Assembly: GCF_015326965.1 (NCBI RefSeq)
Contig: NZ_CP017659.1
Span: forward strand, 5,584,001 to 5,648,000
Source: Paenibacillus sp. JZ16
GTDB taxonomy: Bacteria; Bacillota; Bacilli; Paenibacillales; Paenibacillaceae
Length of the DNA: 64,000 nucleotides
Reading direction: 5' to 3'
The translations under genes and the position numbers were made by a program. Below the pieces are notes generated by a model that worked only from the letters and a program-made list of their open reading frames with translations, did no database searches and had not been told where the DNA came from. Below, piece after piece: positions 1 through 8,980 of the stretch (the first letter of the stretch is position 1; each line of letters begins with the position of its first letter).

Positions 1-415
1 ATTAAATTATGCCTACCAATTAGAATCAAAGACTGCAAATTATCCAAGGATTATCATTGATCCTATTGTTTTTGATATCTATAATTCGACATACGAAAAT
101 CATTCTCAAATTACTATGGATAACGATGGTATATATTACGTGGATTACTTAAAATACATAACTGCAAATCACAATGAGTACCTTTCGGTAGAAAATTTCT
201 TCAAATCTCATAAGGAATTTATTGAACAGCAAGTGGAGCAAATTAATAATAGCGGTATATCATCAAAAAATCTAAAGTATACATGGCTAATTCTCAAACA
301 CAATCAATGTCTAAGTCAATTACCTGATAATTACTCTACCGAAATCAGGAATAGATTTAACGAATATAAGATACGACATGAATTAATAACTCGTCTCACC
401 AAGAGAAGTAATTAG
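1..415 (+). CDS. C-terminal part of a cyclase-like defence-associated protein (partial)
   Basis: The reading frame is already open at base 2 and stops at 415, so only about the last 137 residues are inside the window and the start lies to the left. The visible part begins LNYAYQLESK and continues YPRIIIDPIVFD, followed by an acidic, Tyr-rich segment and a Lys/Arg-rich tail. As I recall, the pattern 'AYxLESKxAxYPRIxID' occurs in stand-alone class III nucleotide cyclase-like proteins common in phage-defence islands, where it lies after the catalytic fold. No catalytic residues are in view, so the family call is an inference. The neighbours are decayed defence genes. The low GC content fits the rest of the island. 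Confidence 0.5.
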   Translation, partial: LNYAYQLESKTANYPRIIIDPIVFDIYNSTYENHSQITMDNDGIYYVDYLKYITANHNEYLSVENFFKSHKEFIEQQVEQINNSGISSKNLKYTWLILKHNQCLSQLPDNYSTEIRNRFNEYKIRHELITRLTKRSN

Positions 416-749
416 AGTTGCTACGGGCCAGAATATCAAATAGCCTATCACTTTTCAATTTCCAAAACGTCTATTGGCAGATAATATAGATAACATTTTT
501 ATTTCATCTTTCGAATCGAAGAGAAGCAACAGAAAATGCTGTACTCATATAATTCCAAAAATTAAACATCAAAGAAGAATTAGATCAATCCTTAATCCCC
601 TTCATTATTTACTGATGTGTAATGGTATTGTGGAAACTGGAGAGAGATGAATGAATTAATTAACCTGTCCTCCTTAATTATAAAAGTAAACCTGTGATAG
701 GAACAAAGCGTGCTTTAGAAAAGGGAGTTAATTACACAGATAAAAGCGA

Positions 750-899
750 GTGCTAGCATCAGCAACATCAAGATATTCCTTAATAACAGATATTTCACGT
801 TATTATCCAACAATCTATACCCAGAGTATACCATGGGCAATCCATGGTAAAGAGTTCGTGCAGTTCATCACTGTAATTGAAAAAATAGAGGCAGAGTAA
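750..899 (+). pseudogene. Relic of a reverse transcriptase (RNA-directed DNA polymerase)
   Basis: From 750 to the stop at 897-899 one frame reads about 49 residues containing LITDISRYYPTIY followed by SIPWAIHGK. This is the first catalytic-Asp block (motif A, the Asp in TDIS) of bacterial defence-type reverse transcriptases. No long frame flanks it, no YxDD box is visible downstream, and surrounding bases 416-749 and 900-1170 give only short broken frames. I therefore read it as the surviving island of a decayed gene, possibly of the DRT/Abi group. It lies between the partial cyclase-like gene and the helicase relic, consistent with a former cluster of antiphage genes. Subfamily cannot be decided from this fragment. 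Confidence 0.6.
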
Positions 900-1179
900 T
901 AGGAATCAATCGCCTTACCTACCTGAAAAGGCTTAGACATGGCGATTCCCAGACCAAGCCTCAGTATCAACTGAGCTATTTAAAATCGTTAAAACTCATG
1001 GTCTGCTTCTAAATTAGACTCATGAGATTTATTGATTCTCTTGAATACATGAAGTGCCTTGTACCTGTCCTTGCAGTTCTACTATGTGAAAATTAGAAGC
1101 AGTGACGAGGGGTAAGAGTAGACTGATATATTTTGCAACGGATGAAGACATTGGAGCTGTTATTTCTTATCGTGGAAAT

Positions 1180-2051
1180 TACCGATAGAAGTGGCAGCTC
1201 GTTATATTTTTCGTAGGTATCTGATTGAAACTATATGGGTAAAAAGACCTGCTCGTAAAAGGAGTTTCAAGTATAAATGTCGAATTCAAGATGTTGTTTG
1301 AATGTGATAGTCTGACGAAGAAGAGGTGAGATAGAAGGAAGGCATCAATAATATTGATCAACTATTAGACCAAAGTATGTATTCAATCAATGGTCCAAGT
1401 TGGATGCGTCTGATCGAACACTCCTACTCTCCTTGTATGTTTGATTTTGATTACTTTGAACTATTAGATAGTCTGGCCATAGCCGTTCATGCAAACATGT
1501 TCAAAAGTATTACAAAGCGGAAGAAATCGGTAAATTTCCTAAAGGGGATACAGCCTGTTTCCAAGTTCTGTGACAACACAGACAGAACGAATGTTATTGG
1601 GTATAATGATATTTTTATAGAGTTATCGAGGATCACTCGGCATATGCGCTCCATTTAAGTACATCCTGCCTAGTCATTTGCGTTTATATGAAGTAATATA
1701 TGACACGAGCGTAAAGGGAACAAATGGATCGTGAAAAAATGAGGATTTCAGCTGCTCATGTGAATTAACTTGCGCATGCGACTGGAAAGTTCGGTGGAGT
1801 CATTTCAGGTTGATGCACTCTAAGATTAAAAATATTTTCAAACTCAACCAGATGAATTCGGCATATTGAACTACTATCAAGATTGATTTATCAGACATTG
1901 ATGTGCTTCGGTGGAAAGAAGATTTGACGAGTGGTCGTAATTTTCTATTTGCTCTACATGAGGAGATGCATAAAGTAACGCCAGAGTTTGAGTTGAAATG
2001 AATATAGATTTGCAACATATGCGGAAAGAATTGAAACAACTTCTTAAATAA
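1180..2051 (+). pseudogene. Decayed C-terminal region of a helicase-like (SNF2/DEAD) protein
   Basis: Protein-like text can be followed through all three forward frames with several stops and shifts. It runs INGPSWMRLIEHSYSP and KFCDNTDRTNVIGYNDIFIE (about 1385-1640), FKYILPSHLRLYEVIYD (1648-1700), MRLESSVESF (about 1774-1803), IDLSDIDVLRWKEDL (about 1880-1930) and LHEEMHKVTPEFELK (about 1957-2000), then LQHMRKELKQLL up to a stop at 2049-2051. These blocks resemble the C-terminal region of large helicases that precede mod and res in Bacillales type III restriction operons. The motor domains are absent. The relic ends 18 bp before mod, supporting this as its former operon position. Family assignment is from memory of the motif order. 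Confidence 0.6.
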
Positions 2052-2069
2052 GGTACTGGAGGTTAAACA

Positions 2070-3935
2070 ATGAACCATCTGACAATGAAATCGGTCGATT
2101 TAACACAAGTCAATATAGACAAGATTGCTGAACTGTTTCCAAACGTAATTACAGAGGCTCGAGATGAATATGGAAAGGTCAAGCGAGCAGTCGATTTTGA
2201 TTTATTGAAGCAGGAGCTATCCGATTTTCTTGTTGAAGGTGACAACAAAGAGAAATATCAATTGACATGGCCGGGTAAGAAGGAAGCCATTCTTAATGCG
2301 AATACTCCTCTGGACAAAACGTTAAGACCAGTCAAAGAAGATAGTGTTGATTGGGATAATACTCGAAACATATACATCGAGGGTGATAATCTTGAAGTAT
2401 TAAAACTCCTGCAAGAATCATATCTCAATAAAATAAAGTGTATATTTATTGACCCACCTTATAATACGGGAAGAGACTTTATTTATAATGACGATTTCAA
2501 GGAGTCAGTAGAGGAATACTTGGAAGAATCAGGACAATATGATTCAAATGGTAATAGATTGATTCAAAATAGTGAATCGAACGGACGTTTTCATAGTGAT
2601 TGGCTAACAATGATGTACTCACGTATTAAAGTTGCAAGAAATCTACTAAGAGAAGATGGAATAATCTTTATTAGCATTGATGATAATGAGGCAGATAATT
2701 TAAAAAAAATATGTGATGAGATTTTTGGGGCTAACAACTTTATAGAAAAAGTAATTTGGAAGAATAAGTACAATGCGGGAGCCTTGACAAAAGGATTTTC
2801 AAACATTCATGAATATGTATTATGCTATTCAAAAAATCCTCTTCTAAATATTGAAGTTCCACTTGATGAAGAAGCTATGAAGGAATATGAAAAAAATAAG
2901 GACTCAAAATATGAAACAAGAGGGGGATACATTACGCAACCCCTTGCAACTAATAGTAAGGATGACCGACCTAATTTAGTATATCCTTTAATTCACAACG
3001 GAGTCGAGATTTGGCCAGAAAAGCAATGGATTTGGTCTAAGGAACGGCTGTACAAAGCTTATGAGAACGATGAAGTAGTAATTAACAAATCAAGTGGAAA
3101 ATACAGTGTTCGAATGAAACAATACTTGAAGGATGAAAACGGAAATGTAAGGAAGATTAAACCACTTTCAATACTGACCGGACCATTTAACCAAGAAGCT
3201 ACAAAAGAGATGAAAGAGTTATTCGATGGTCGGGATCCTTTTGGATTTCCCAAGCCGATGAGGTTAATAGAATATTTTTTTAGTTTCTCATTGAATAATT
3301 TAGACGATAAGGAAGGTATTTATTTAGATTTCTTTTCTGGATCAGCAACATCTGCCCAAGCAATAATGAATCTAAATTCGAAGGATGGAGGGAAAAGGAG
3401 ATATATTCTAATTCAGATACCAGAAATAAATAAATCAAATAGTCAGTTTCCGAATATTTGTGAACTAGGTAAAGAACGCATTCGCCGTTCTGCGAAGAAA
3501 ATCAAAGAAGAAACCGGAGCGGATATTGATTATGGTTTTCGGGTGTACCGCGTAGACTCCAGCAATATGAAAGACGTATACTACACACCAGACAAACTGG
3601 GTCAGATGAATCTAGAAGATGTTTCTTCTAACATCAAGGAAGACCGTACCAGCGAGGACTTATTGATCCAAGTGATGCTTGAATGTGGACTGGAGCTTTC
3701 CTTGCCAATGGAATCAAAAGAGATTGCGGGCAAGACAGTTCATTATGTTGCGGGTAATTCCTTAATTGCTTGCTTTGATGAAGAGATATCGGAGTCGGTC
3801 ATCAAAAAGGTCGCAGAGGATCAACCTCTTCGCGTTGTATTCCGTGACAGTTCATTCAAAGATGATTCAGCTCGAATCAATGTAGAAGTACTGTTTAAGC
3901 TGCTCTCTCCAAGCACAGAAATTCAAGTGGTCTAA
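2070..3935 (+). CDS. mod: Type III restriction-modification DNA methyltransferase (Mod subunit)
   Basis: A 621-residue adenine-N6 methyltransferase that would methylate one strand of a short asymmetric site and supply sequence recognition for the Res partner. The catalytic motif IV DPPYNTG is at about residue 128, ahead of the SAM-binding motif FFSGSATSA near residue 420. This is the beta-class order typical of type III Mod proteins, and the length fits. The region between them should hold the target recognition domain; it is visibly more AT-rich than the two ends of the gene. A good ribosome binding site (GGAGG) lies nine bases before ATG 2070. The stop is 14 bp before the res start, so the two are co-transcribed. 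No homopolymer or tandem repeat suggesting phase variation is visible. Confidence 0.93.
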   Translation: MNHLTMKSVDLTQVNIDKIAELFPNVITEARDEYGKVKRAVDFDLLKQELSDFLVEGDNKEKYQLTWPGKKEAILNANTPLDKTLRPVKEDSVDWDNTRNIYIEGDNLEVLKLLQESYLNKIKCIFIDPPYNTGRDFIYNDDFKESVEEYLEESGQYDSNGNRLIQNSESNGRFHSDWLTMMYSRIKVARNLLREDGIIFISIDDNEADNLKKICDEIFGANNFIEKVIWKNKYNAGALTKGFSNIHEYVLCYSKNPLLNIEVPLDEEAMKEYEKNKDSKYETRGGYITQPLATNSKDDRPNLVYPLIHNGVEIWPEKQWIWSKERLYKAYENDEVVINKSSGKYSVRMKQYLKDENGNVRKIKPLSILTGPFNQEATKEMKELFDGRDPFGFPKPMRLIEYFFSFSLNNLDDKEGIYLDFFSGSATSAQAIMNLNSKDGGKRRYILIQIPEINKSNSQFPNICELGKERIRRSAKKIKEETGADIDYGFRVYRVDSSNMKDVYYTPDKLGQMNLEDVSSNIKEDRTSEDLLIQVMLECGLELSLPMESKEIAGKTVHYVAGNSLIACFDEEISESVIKKVAEDQPLRVVFRDSSFKDDSARINVEVLFKLLSPSTEIQVV

Positions 3936-3949
3936 AGGAGGTGAGAGGG

Positions 3950-6900
3950 ATGAAGATTAAATTCAAACACCAGCAGTTTCAAGAAGATGCAGTTAAAAGC
4001 ATCACCGACGTCTTTAATGGGCAACCGAACGAATTCTCTCGTTTCACTCTTGATAAAGGACGGCGGCAGAAGACGGAGTATCAAGTGGATTTATTTCAAT
4101 CAACAACAAATTATGAATCGGATTATGGGGTTAAGAATAATCCTGTCAAGCTTATCGATCAAGAAGTACTGAGAAACATTCAAACGACACAACTCCAAAA
4201 CGGCTTGAAATTGTCGGAACGGCTTGAGGGGAAATTCAATCTGACGGTCGAGATGGAGACTGGTACAGGTAAGACCTATACCTATATCCGTACCATGTTT
4301 GAGCTCTATAAAAAGTATGGGTGGAGCAAATTCATCATCGTTGTCCCTTCCATTGCGATTCGGGAAGGCGTGCTCAAGACGTTCCAGATTACGGAAGACC
4401 ATTTCATGTCAGAGTATGGCTCAAAGGCTCGCTATTTCGTTTATAACTCAAAACAATTGCATCATATCGAGAAGTTCGCAAGTGATGCGGGTATCAACGT
4501 GATGATCATTAACTCGCAAGCGTTCGCTGCTAGAGGGCAAGATGCTCGACGCATCTACAACGAACTGGATGACTTCAATAGCCGGAAACCTATTGATGTT
4601 ATCGCCAGTACGAATCCCATCTTGATTATCGATGAGCCACAATCCGTTGAAGGTCCGAAAACAAAAGAGTCGTTAAAGTTGTTCAAACCGTTGTTTACGT
4701 TGCGTTATTCAGCCACTCATAAAGAGGACTATAACAAGGTCTATCGTCTTGATGCTCTGGATGCGTACAATATGAAGCTGGTAAAGAAGATTAGCGTTAA
4801 GGGTATTTCGGTTAAAGGAACGAGCGGAACCAACAGCTATGTATATCTCGAAGGTATTGATGTCAGCACCAAGCGGGCTCCCATAGCCCGGCTTGAGTAC
4901 GAAACGAGGACAAAATCCGGCCTTAGCAAAGTTTCCAAAAAAAGAGTAACCGGCGATGATCTGTATCAATTATCCGATCATCTGGAGCAATATAAAGGTT
5001 ACAAAATATCCGAAATCAACGGACAGAATAACAGTATCAGCTTCACCAATGGGGTTACTTTATACGCAGGAGACGTACAAGGTGATGTCAATGAGAATCA
5101 CTTCCGCCGAATTCAAATTCGGGAAACGATCAAGTCACACTTCGATAAGGAGCGGATCCTATTCCATAGAGGAATAAAGGTGCTCTCTCTCTTCTTCATC
5201 GATGAAGTCGCGAAGTACAGGCAATATGATAAGGACAACACAGAACTGAACGGAGTTTACGCTGAAATATTTGAAGAAGAGTATATGGAACTTCTGAATG
5301 AACAACTTTCGTTGTTTGAGGATGACCCATATATTCAGTACCTGACTTCAATTCAAGTACGCGGTACGCATAAAGGTTATTTCTCCATCGACAAGAAGAG
5401 CAGCCGACTTGTTGATTCGAAAGTGTCTGCAAAAGAAACTGATTCAGATGATGCCGACGCTTACGATTTGATTATGCGGGATAAGGAGCGTCTTCTCAGT
5501 TTTGAGGAACCAACCCGGTTTATCTTCTCCCACTCGGCGTTGAAGGAAGGTTGGGACAATCCAAACGTATTCCAGATTTGCACGCTCAAGCATAGCGACT
5601 CAACGATCAAGAAACGGCAGGAAGTCGGGCGTGGACTAAGGTTGTGCGTGAATCAGTACGGTGAACGGATCGATTCCAGCATTCCTGGCATTGATGTACA
5701 TGAGATTAACTCCTTAACTGTCGTTGCAAGCGAATCCTATGAGCAATTTGCTAAGCAGCTTCAAAACGAAATTGCTGATACATTGTCGGATCGACCACGC
5801 AAAGTGAATACTAGTTTCTTCCTAGACAAAGTGCTTACCAATGCATGTGGTGAACAGATGAAAATCGATGAGAGACTGGCAAGTAAGCTACAATTTGCAT
5901 TCATAAAGAATGACTATGTCGATAGCGACTTCCATCTGACAGATGATTACTTCGCCGCTATGGAAGGGCAGCATGTAAAACTGCCTGATGAATTGAGTGC
6001 ATATCAAGAGGCGCTTATCGAGTTGGTAAAATCCATATATGTCGAAGGCAAGTCAAATATGACGAATGATGATCGGAAGAATACGATTTCAACCATCACG
6101 GTAAACGATAACTTCCACAAGAAAGAGTTCAAGGAATTGTGGAATCGGATTAATAAGAAATCGGTTTATACTGTTCAGTTTGATTCGGAAGAACTAGTAC
6201 GGAAGTGTGTCTTAACATTAGATATAAACTTGCAGGTGCCCTCCATCCGTTACTCCATTAAACATGGGGAGATGAATCAAGTTGAGTCCCGAGAGCAACT
6301 GAAGCAAGGAGAGGCGTTCGAACAGCGGGAAACACAAACGGAGTATGTACACAGGGCTGCAACATCAAAGATCAAGTATGACTTGATTGGTAAGTTAATG
6401 GATGAGACGCGTTTGACTCGGAAAACGATTGTCGCCATTTTGAAAGGCGTTAAGCAGTCTACTTTTATGTTATTTCAGAAGAATCCAGAGGAATTTATCA
6501 TTCGGGTTTCCAAGCTGATTAACGAACAGAAGGCGACGACCATCATTGAGTCCATTACTTACGATGTGGTTAATGATACGTTTCAAACGGATGTTTTTAC
6601 TAAGAACACACTTAAGGGACAACTAGGACAAAACGCCATTCCCGTTGATAAACATATTTACGATTATGTTGTGACGGATTCCAAGATCGAGCGGGCATTC
6701 GCCAAAGAGTTGGATACGAGCAAAGAAGTGAACATTTATGCTAAGCTTCCTCGCGGATTTTACATCCCTACTCCAGTCGGCAACTACAACCCTGACTGGG
6801 CGATTGTGTTCAAAGAAGGCGACGTTAAGCACATTTACTTTATTGCTGAGACGAAAGGTTCTATGGATTCTATGGAACTGCGTGAAGTTGAGAAGGTGAA

Positions 6901-7003
6901 GATTGAGTGTGCACGGAGGCATTTTGCCAAACTAAACTCAGATTATTTGAAGTACGATGTAGTTAACAATTACGAAAAGTTGTTGGAGATCGTAAAGGGA
7001 TGA
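3950..7003 (+). CDS. res: Type III restriction endonuclease (Res subunit), DEAD-like helicase
   Basis: A 1017-residue translocase/nuclease partner of Mod. Motif I, METGTGKT, lies near residue 103; the Walker B motif is IIDEPQ (about 226), followed by the motif III-like LRYSATH; motif VI is QEVGRGLRL (about 556). The C-terminal nuclease is recognisable as NPDWAIV near 946 and AETKG near 965, the PD...ExK core. All expected domains appear intact, so the system is plausibly active. The start is taken at ATG 3950, because AAAGGAGG at 3934-3941 sits eight bases upstream, while the in-frame GTG at 3941 overlaps that site. A strong terminator follows directly, closing the operon. Confidence 0.93.
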   Translation: MKIKFKHQQFQEDAVKSITDVFNGQPNEFSRFTLDKGRRQKTEYQVDLFQSTTNYESDYGVKNNPVKLIDQEVLRNIQTTQLQNGLKLSERLEGKFNLTVEMETGTGKTYTYIRTMFELYKKYGWSKFIIVVPSIAIREGVLKTFQITEDHFMSEYGSKARYFVYNSKQLHHIEKFASDAGINVMIINSQAFAARGQDARRIYNELDDFNSRKPIDVIASTNPILIIDEPQSVEGPKTKESLKLFKPLFTLRYSATHKEDYNKVYRLDALDAYNMKLVKKISVKGISVKGTSGTNSYVYLEGIDVSTKRAPIARLEYETRTKSGLSKVSKKRVTGDDLYQLSDHLEQYKGYKISEINGQNNSISFTNGVTLYAGDVQGDVNENHFRRIQIRETIKSHFDKERILFHRGIKVLSLFFIDEVAKYRQYDKDNTELNGVYAEIFEEEYMELLNEQLSLFEDDPYIQYLTSIQVRGTHKGYFSIDKKSSRLVDSKVSAKETDSDDADAYDLIMRDKERLLSFEEPTRFIFSHSALKEGWDNPNVFQICTLKHSDSTIKKRQEVGRGLRLCVNQYGERIDSSIPGIDVHEINSLTVVASESYEQFAKQLQNEIADTLSDRPRKVNTSFFLDKVLTNACGEQMKIDERLASKLQFAFIKNDYVDSDFHLTDDYFAAMEGQHVKLPDELSAYQEALIELVKSIYVEGKSNMTNDDRKNTISTITVNDNFHKKEFKELWNRINKKSVYTVQFDSEELVRKCVLTLDINLQVPSIRYSIKHGEMNQVESREQLKQGEAFEQRETQTEYVHRAATSKIKYDLIGKLMDETRLTRKTIVAILKGVKQSTFMLFQKNPEEFIIRVSKLINEQKATTIIESITYDVVNDTFQTDVFTKNTLKGQLGQNAIPVDKHIYDYVVTDSKIERAFAKELDTSKEVNIYAKLPRGFYIPTPVGNYNPDWAIVFKEGDVKHIYFIAETKGSMDSMELREVEKVKIECARRHFAKLNSDYLKYDVVNNYEKLLEIVKG

Positions 7004-7015
7004 TCTAATAATAAC

Positions 7016-7056
7016 AAGAGCAGAAGATCAACAATGATGGAGCTTCTGCTCTTTCT
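7016..7056 (+). terminator. Rho-independent terminator after res
   Basis: An 11-bp perfect stem (AAGAGCAGAAG at 7016-7026 with CTTCTGCTCTT at 7043-7053) is followed by a T-rich stretch. It starts 12 bp after the res stop codon. Confidence 0.85.
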
Positions 7057-7171
7057 TTGGCTTATTGGATAGATAGCAAGTGAATTATGATGTATGCATT
7101 AGAAATTCTGCAGTATTTCACTTACCCCTTCGCTTCAATCCAGGAAAGACAGTATCTATAGAAGAGATGAT

Positions 7172-7684
7172 ATGGGTAAGTATTTTTTTAATTTCTATCA
7201 ATTTGAATCATATTATAATACATATCTTCTACCATTAATATTGGAAGCTAACAGCTATACGGGTCCTAGCTCCTTTCATTGTATCTCTAATACCCTAGGA
7301 TGTCATGAATATATGAATTCATCTCATTTCTTGGACAAAAACATGCTCCATATCAGTTTATTGCTATGCAACAGGACACTAGAATCCATGTTAAACGCTT
7401 TATATATAAGGCAGAGAGAAGGCAGCTTATTTCAAGTTTTTACTAAAATAATTAGCATTTAATCGATTTTATAATCTTTGGTATTAATTCTAAAAAAGCT
7501 GATCGGAGTCCGATCAGCTTTTTTAACTATTTCCATCAATCCGCCGAAAAATTTCAATTATATTTTTCAACACATAGACTCCTCGCAGCTTCAGAAGCTT
7601 CTGAACCGCGTAGACGATGTGCTGATTCATCTATCAGGTAGAGTAGCATCCAATCCTTCCGAGTTGTATCGTTCGATTTTTTAA
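7172..7684 (+). pseudogene. Broken paralogue of the HEPN-like gene at 17293
   Basis: The frame 7172-7462 contains HEYMNSSHFLDKNM followed by LLLCNRTLESMLNALYI. It aligns closely with SQEYMNLSLHFFDKNM and LLLCNRALESMLTALYI of the intact 165-residue-class protein at 17293-17772. The C-terminal part (LLNRVDDVLIHLSGRV and YRSIF) resumes in another frame, 7478-7684, corresponding to LIKKADEFILQISSQL and YHSVFEK of the intact copy. The middle third is missing and replaced by a strong terminator hairpin. The gene is therefore inactivated by deletion and frameshift. The two copies lie about 10 kb apart, on either side of the first McrBC-like system. Confidence 0.75.
7492..7525 (+). terminator. Strong hairpin with T-tract inside a broken gene
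   Basis: GCTGATCGG (7498-7506) pairs with CCGATCAGC (7510-7518) over a 3-base loop, flanked by A6 and T6, so the hairpin is bidirectional. It interrupts the pseudogene at 7172-7684, where the intact paralogue has coding sequence. Confidence 0.85.
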
Positions 7685-7850
7685 AGATATGTCTTTAAAT
7701 AATGAGCATGTTGAAACAAGATGTCATTATGCGTAGATACTGGTGGTATCTTCATGATCATCCAACTGGGCAATTTGAAGTGAATTTCGGACAATTGGTT
7801 CTGGGTCTTTTTATTTCTACACTAACTTTAAATGATAGGGAGACAGTTTA

Positions 7851-8078
7851 ATGAAGTTCCTTTTATCTATCGTGATGCTATATATGACGGCTCTATTAAC
7901 GTGTTGCCAGAAGGAACCCGGATTACGGCATTCGAGACATGGGACGAGACGAATGGATGCGAAGGCTGTAAGTGTATTTGAAGAAGCGATAATGCTCGCA
8001 AGCCGAAAGAATGGGACCGGATTACGAAAATGATGATCATCTTACAGACCAATTCCCCGTTCAACGTGTTTATTTAAT
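7851..8078 (+). pseudogene. Decayed copy of the lipoprotein gene at 60545
   Basis: The start reads MKFLLSIVMLYMTALLTCCQK, parallel to MKRLFMIMMLYMMALLVGCDK of the lipoprotein at 60545. A segment equivalent to about 20 codons is then missing and the frame changes: RITAFETWDETNG matches RISDFETWDEMNG in one frame, AVSVFEEAI matches DVRAFEEAI in another, and a last weak block ends near 8078. Several indels therefore separate it from a functional gene. The ribosome binding site AGGGAGA just before ATG 7851 survives. This is a paralogous or transferred relic, not a functional short protein. Confidence 0.7.
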
Positions 8079-8287
8079 AAAGATTGAGAGACTATTGTCG
8101 TTGTATTTTGTGAAATTGGGTCACCATTTTTAATTTAAATGAATTAGGTTAACATGGAAGCAGGATCCTGTTGGAGACGAAAGATTGAACCGATTCCAGT
8201 GGGACCTGTAAGGAAATGAGCATCTACTCTACACTTCCTTCGGTATGATACAATGGTCGAAATTAACCATGTAAAGGATGAGATACT

Positions 8288-8617
8288 ATGCCGGTTTACA
8301 ATAAGCTAGTTCGAGATCTTATTCCCCAAGTAATTGAATCTAGAGGTAAAGAATTTCGCACACGAATCTTGGATGAAGAAGAGTATACGAAAGAATTGGT
8401 CGTAAAGCTCAAGGAAGAGTCTGAGGAATACTTTGCCGCTCAAAGTTCAAAAGAATCGTTGGAAGAGCTTGCAGATATGCTTGAGGTTATTCGGGCGTTG
8501 GTCGTCGTACATGGTGCAACATGGGAAGAATTAGAGATCTTGAGAGAGAAGAAGGTGGAAGCTCGAGGTGGTTTCCAGGAACGGGTGTTTTTAATCGATG
8601 TCCACGACAACGCTTAA
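8288..8617 (+). CDS. Phosphoribosyl-ATP pyrophosphohydrolase/MazG-like protein
   Basis: A 109-residue all-alpha protein of the PRA-PH/MazG-like superfamily, which hydrolyses nucleoside triphosphates or related substrates to monophosphate and pyrophosphate. It begins MPVYNKLVRDLIPQVIE, the typical opening of the single-domain Bacillales form. It carries the metal-binding pattern KLKEESEEYF followed by EELADMLEVI (the E-x2-E and E-x3-D pair). There are no his genes nearby, so a histidine-pathway role is unlikely and a house-cleaning or nucleotide-signal role is more plausible. It stands alone between two broken genes and the McrBC-like operon. The start is preceded by AAAGGATGAG. Confidence 0.8.
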   Translation: MPVYNKLVRDLIPQVIESRGKEFRTRILDEEEYTKELVVKLKEESEEYFAAQSSKESLEELADMLEVIRALVVVHGATWEELEILREKKVEARGGFQERVFLIDVHDNA

Positions 8618-8980
8618 TATCAGTCTGATTACAGAATTAAGCAGATATTTTAATCATCAGGATGTAAAATACTTCTGTATCTTTATAAAATATCCATTAC
8701 ATTACTTACATAGTTGGCTGCTTCGTATAATAATTAAAATTTTGATTTATAGGGGCATTGGTATTGATTTGTATTAAGTAGCAATCAATTCAGCTTAATT
8801 CCCTTAAGGTTTAGCTTTTTATATTAAACCAAGCTTTTTCATGACCGATATTAACTATAAGATATTAGTTCCCTTGATATTTGTACTACTGATGTCAATA
8901 GCACCTCTTAGTCTATGCCACTGTTTAGAATTAATTTCTTTTGAAATAGTTATAACCTTGCTAAATCCCTGGAGGTCCTA
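8618..8980. other. AT-rich intergenic region before the first McrBC-like operon
   Basis: About 360 bp with no convincing frame on either strand. It must contain the promoter of the 8981 operon, but I cannot single out one -35/-10 pair with confidence. CTGGAGG at 8969-8975 is the ribosome binding site of the next gene. Confidence 0.5.
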
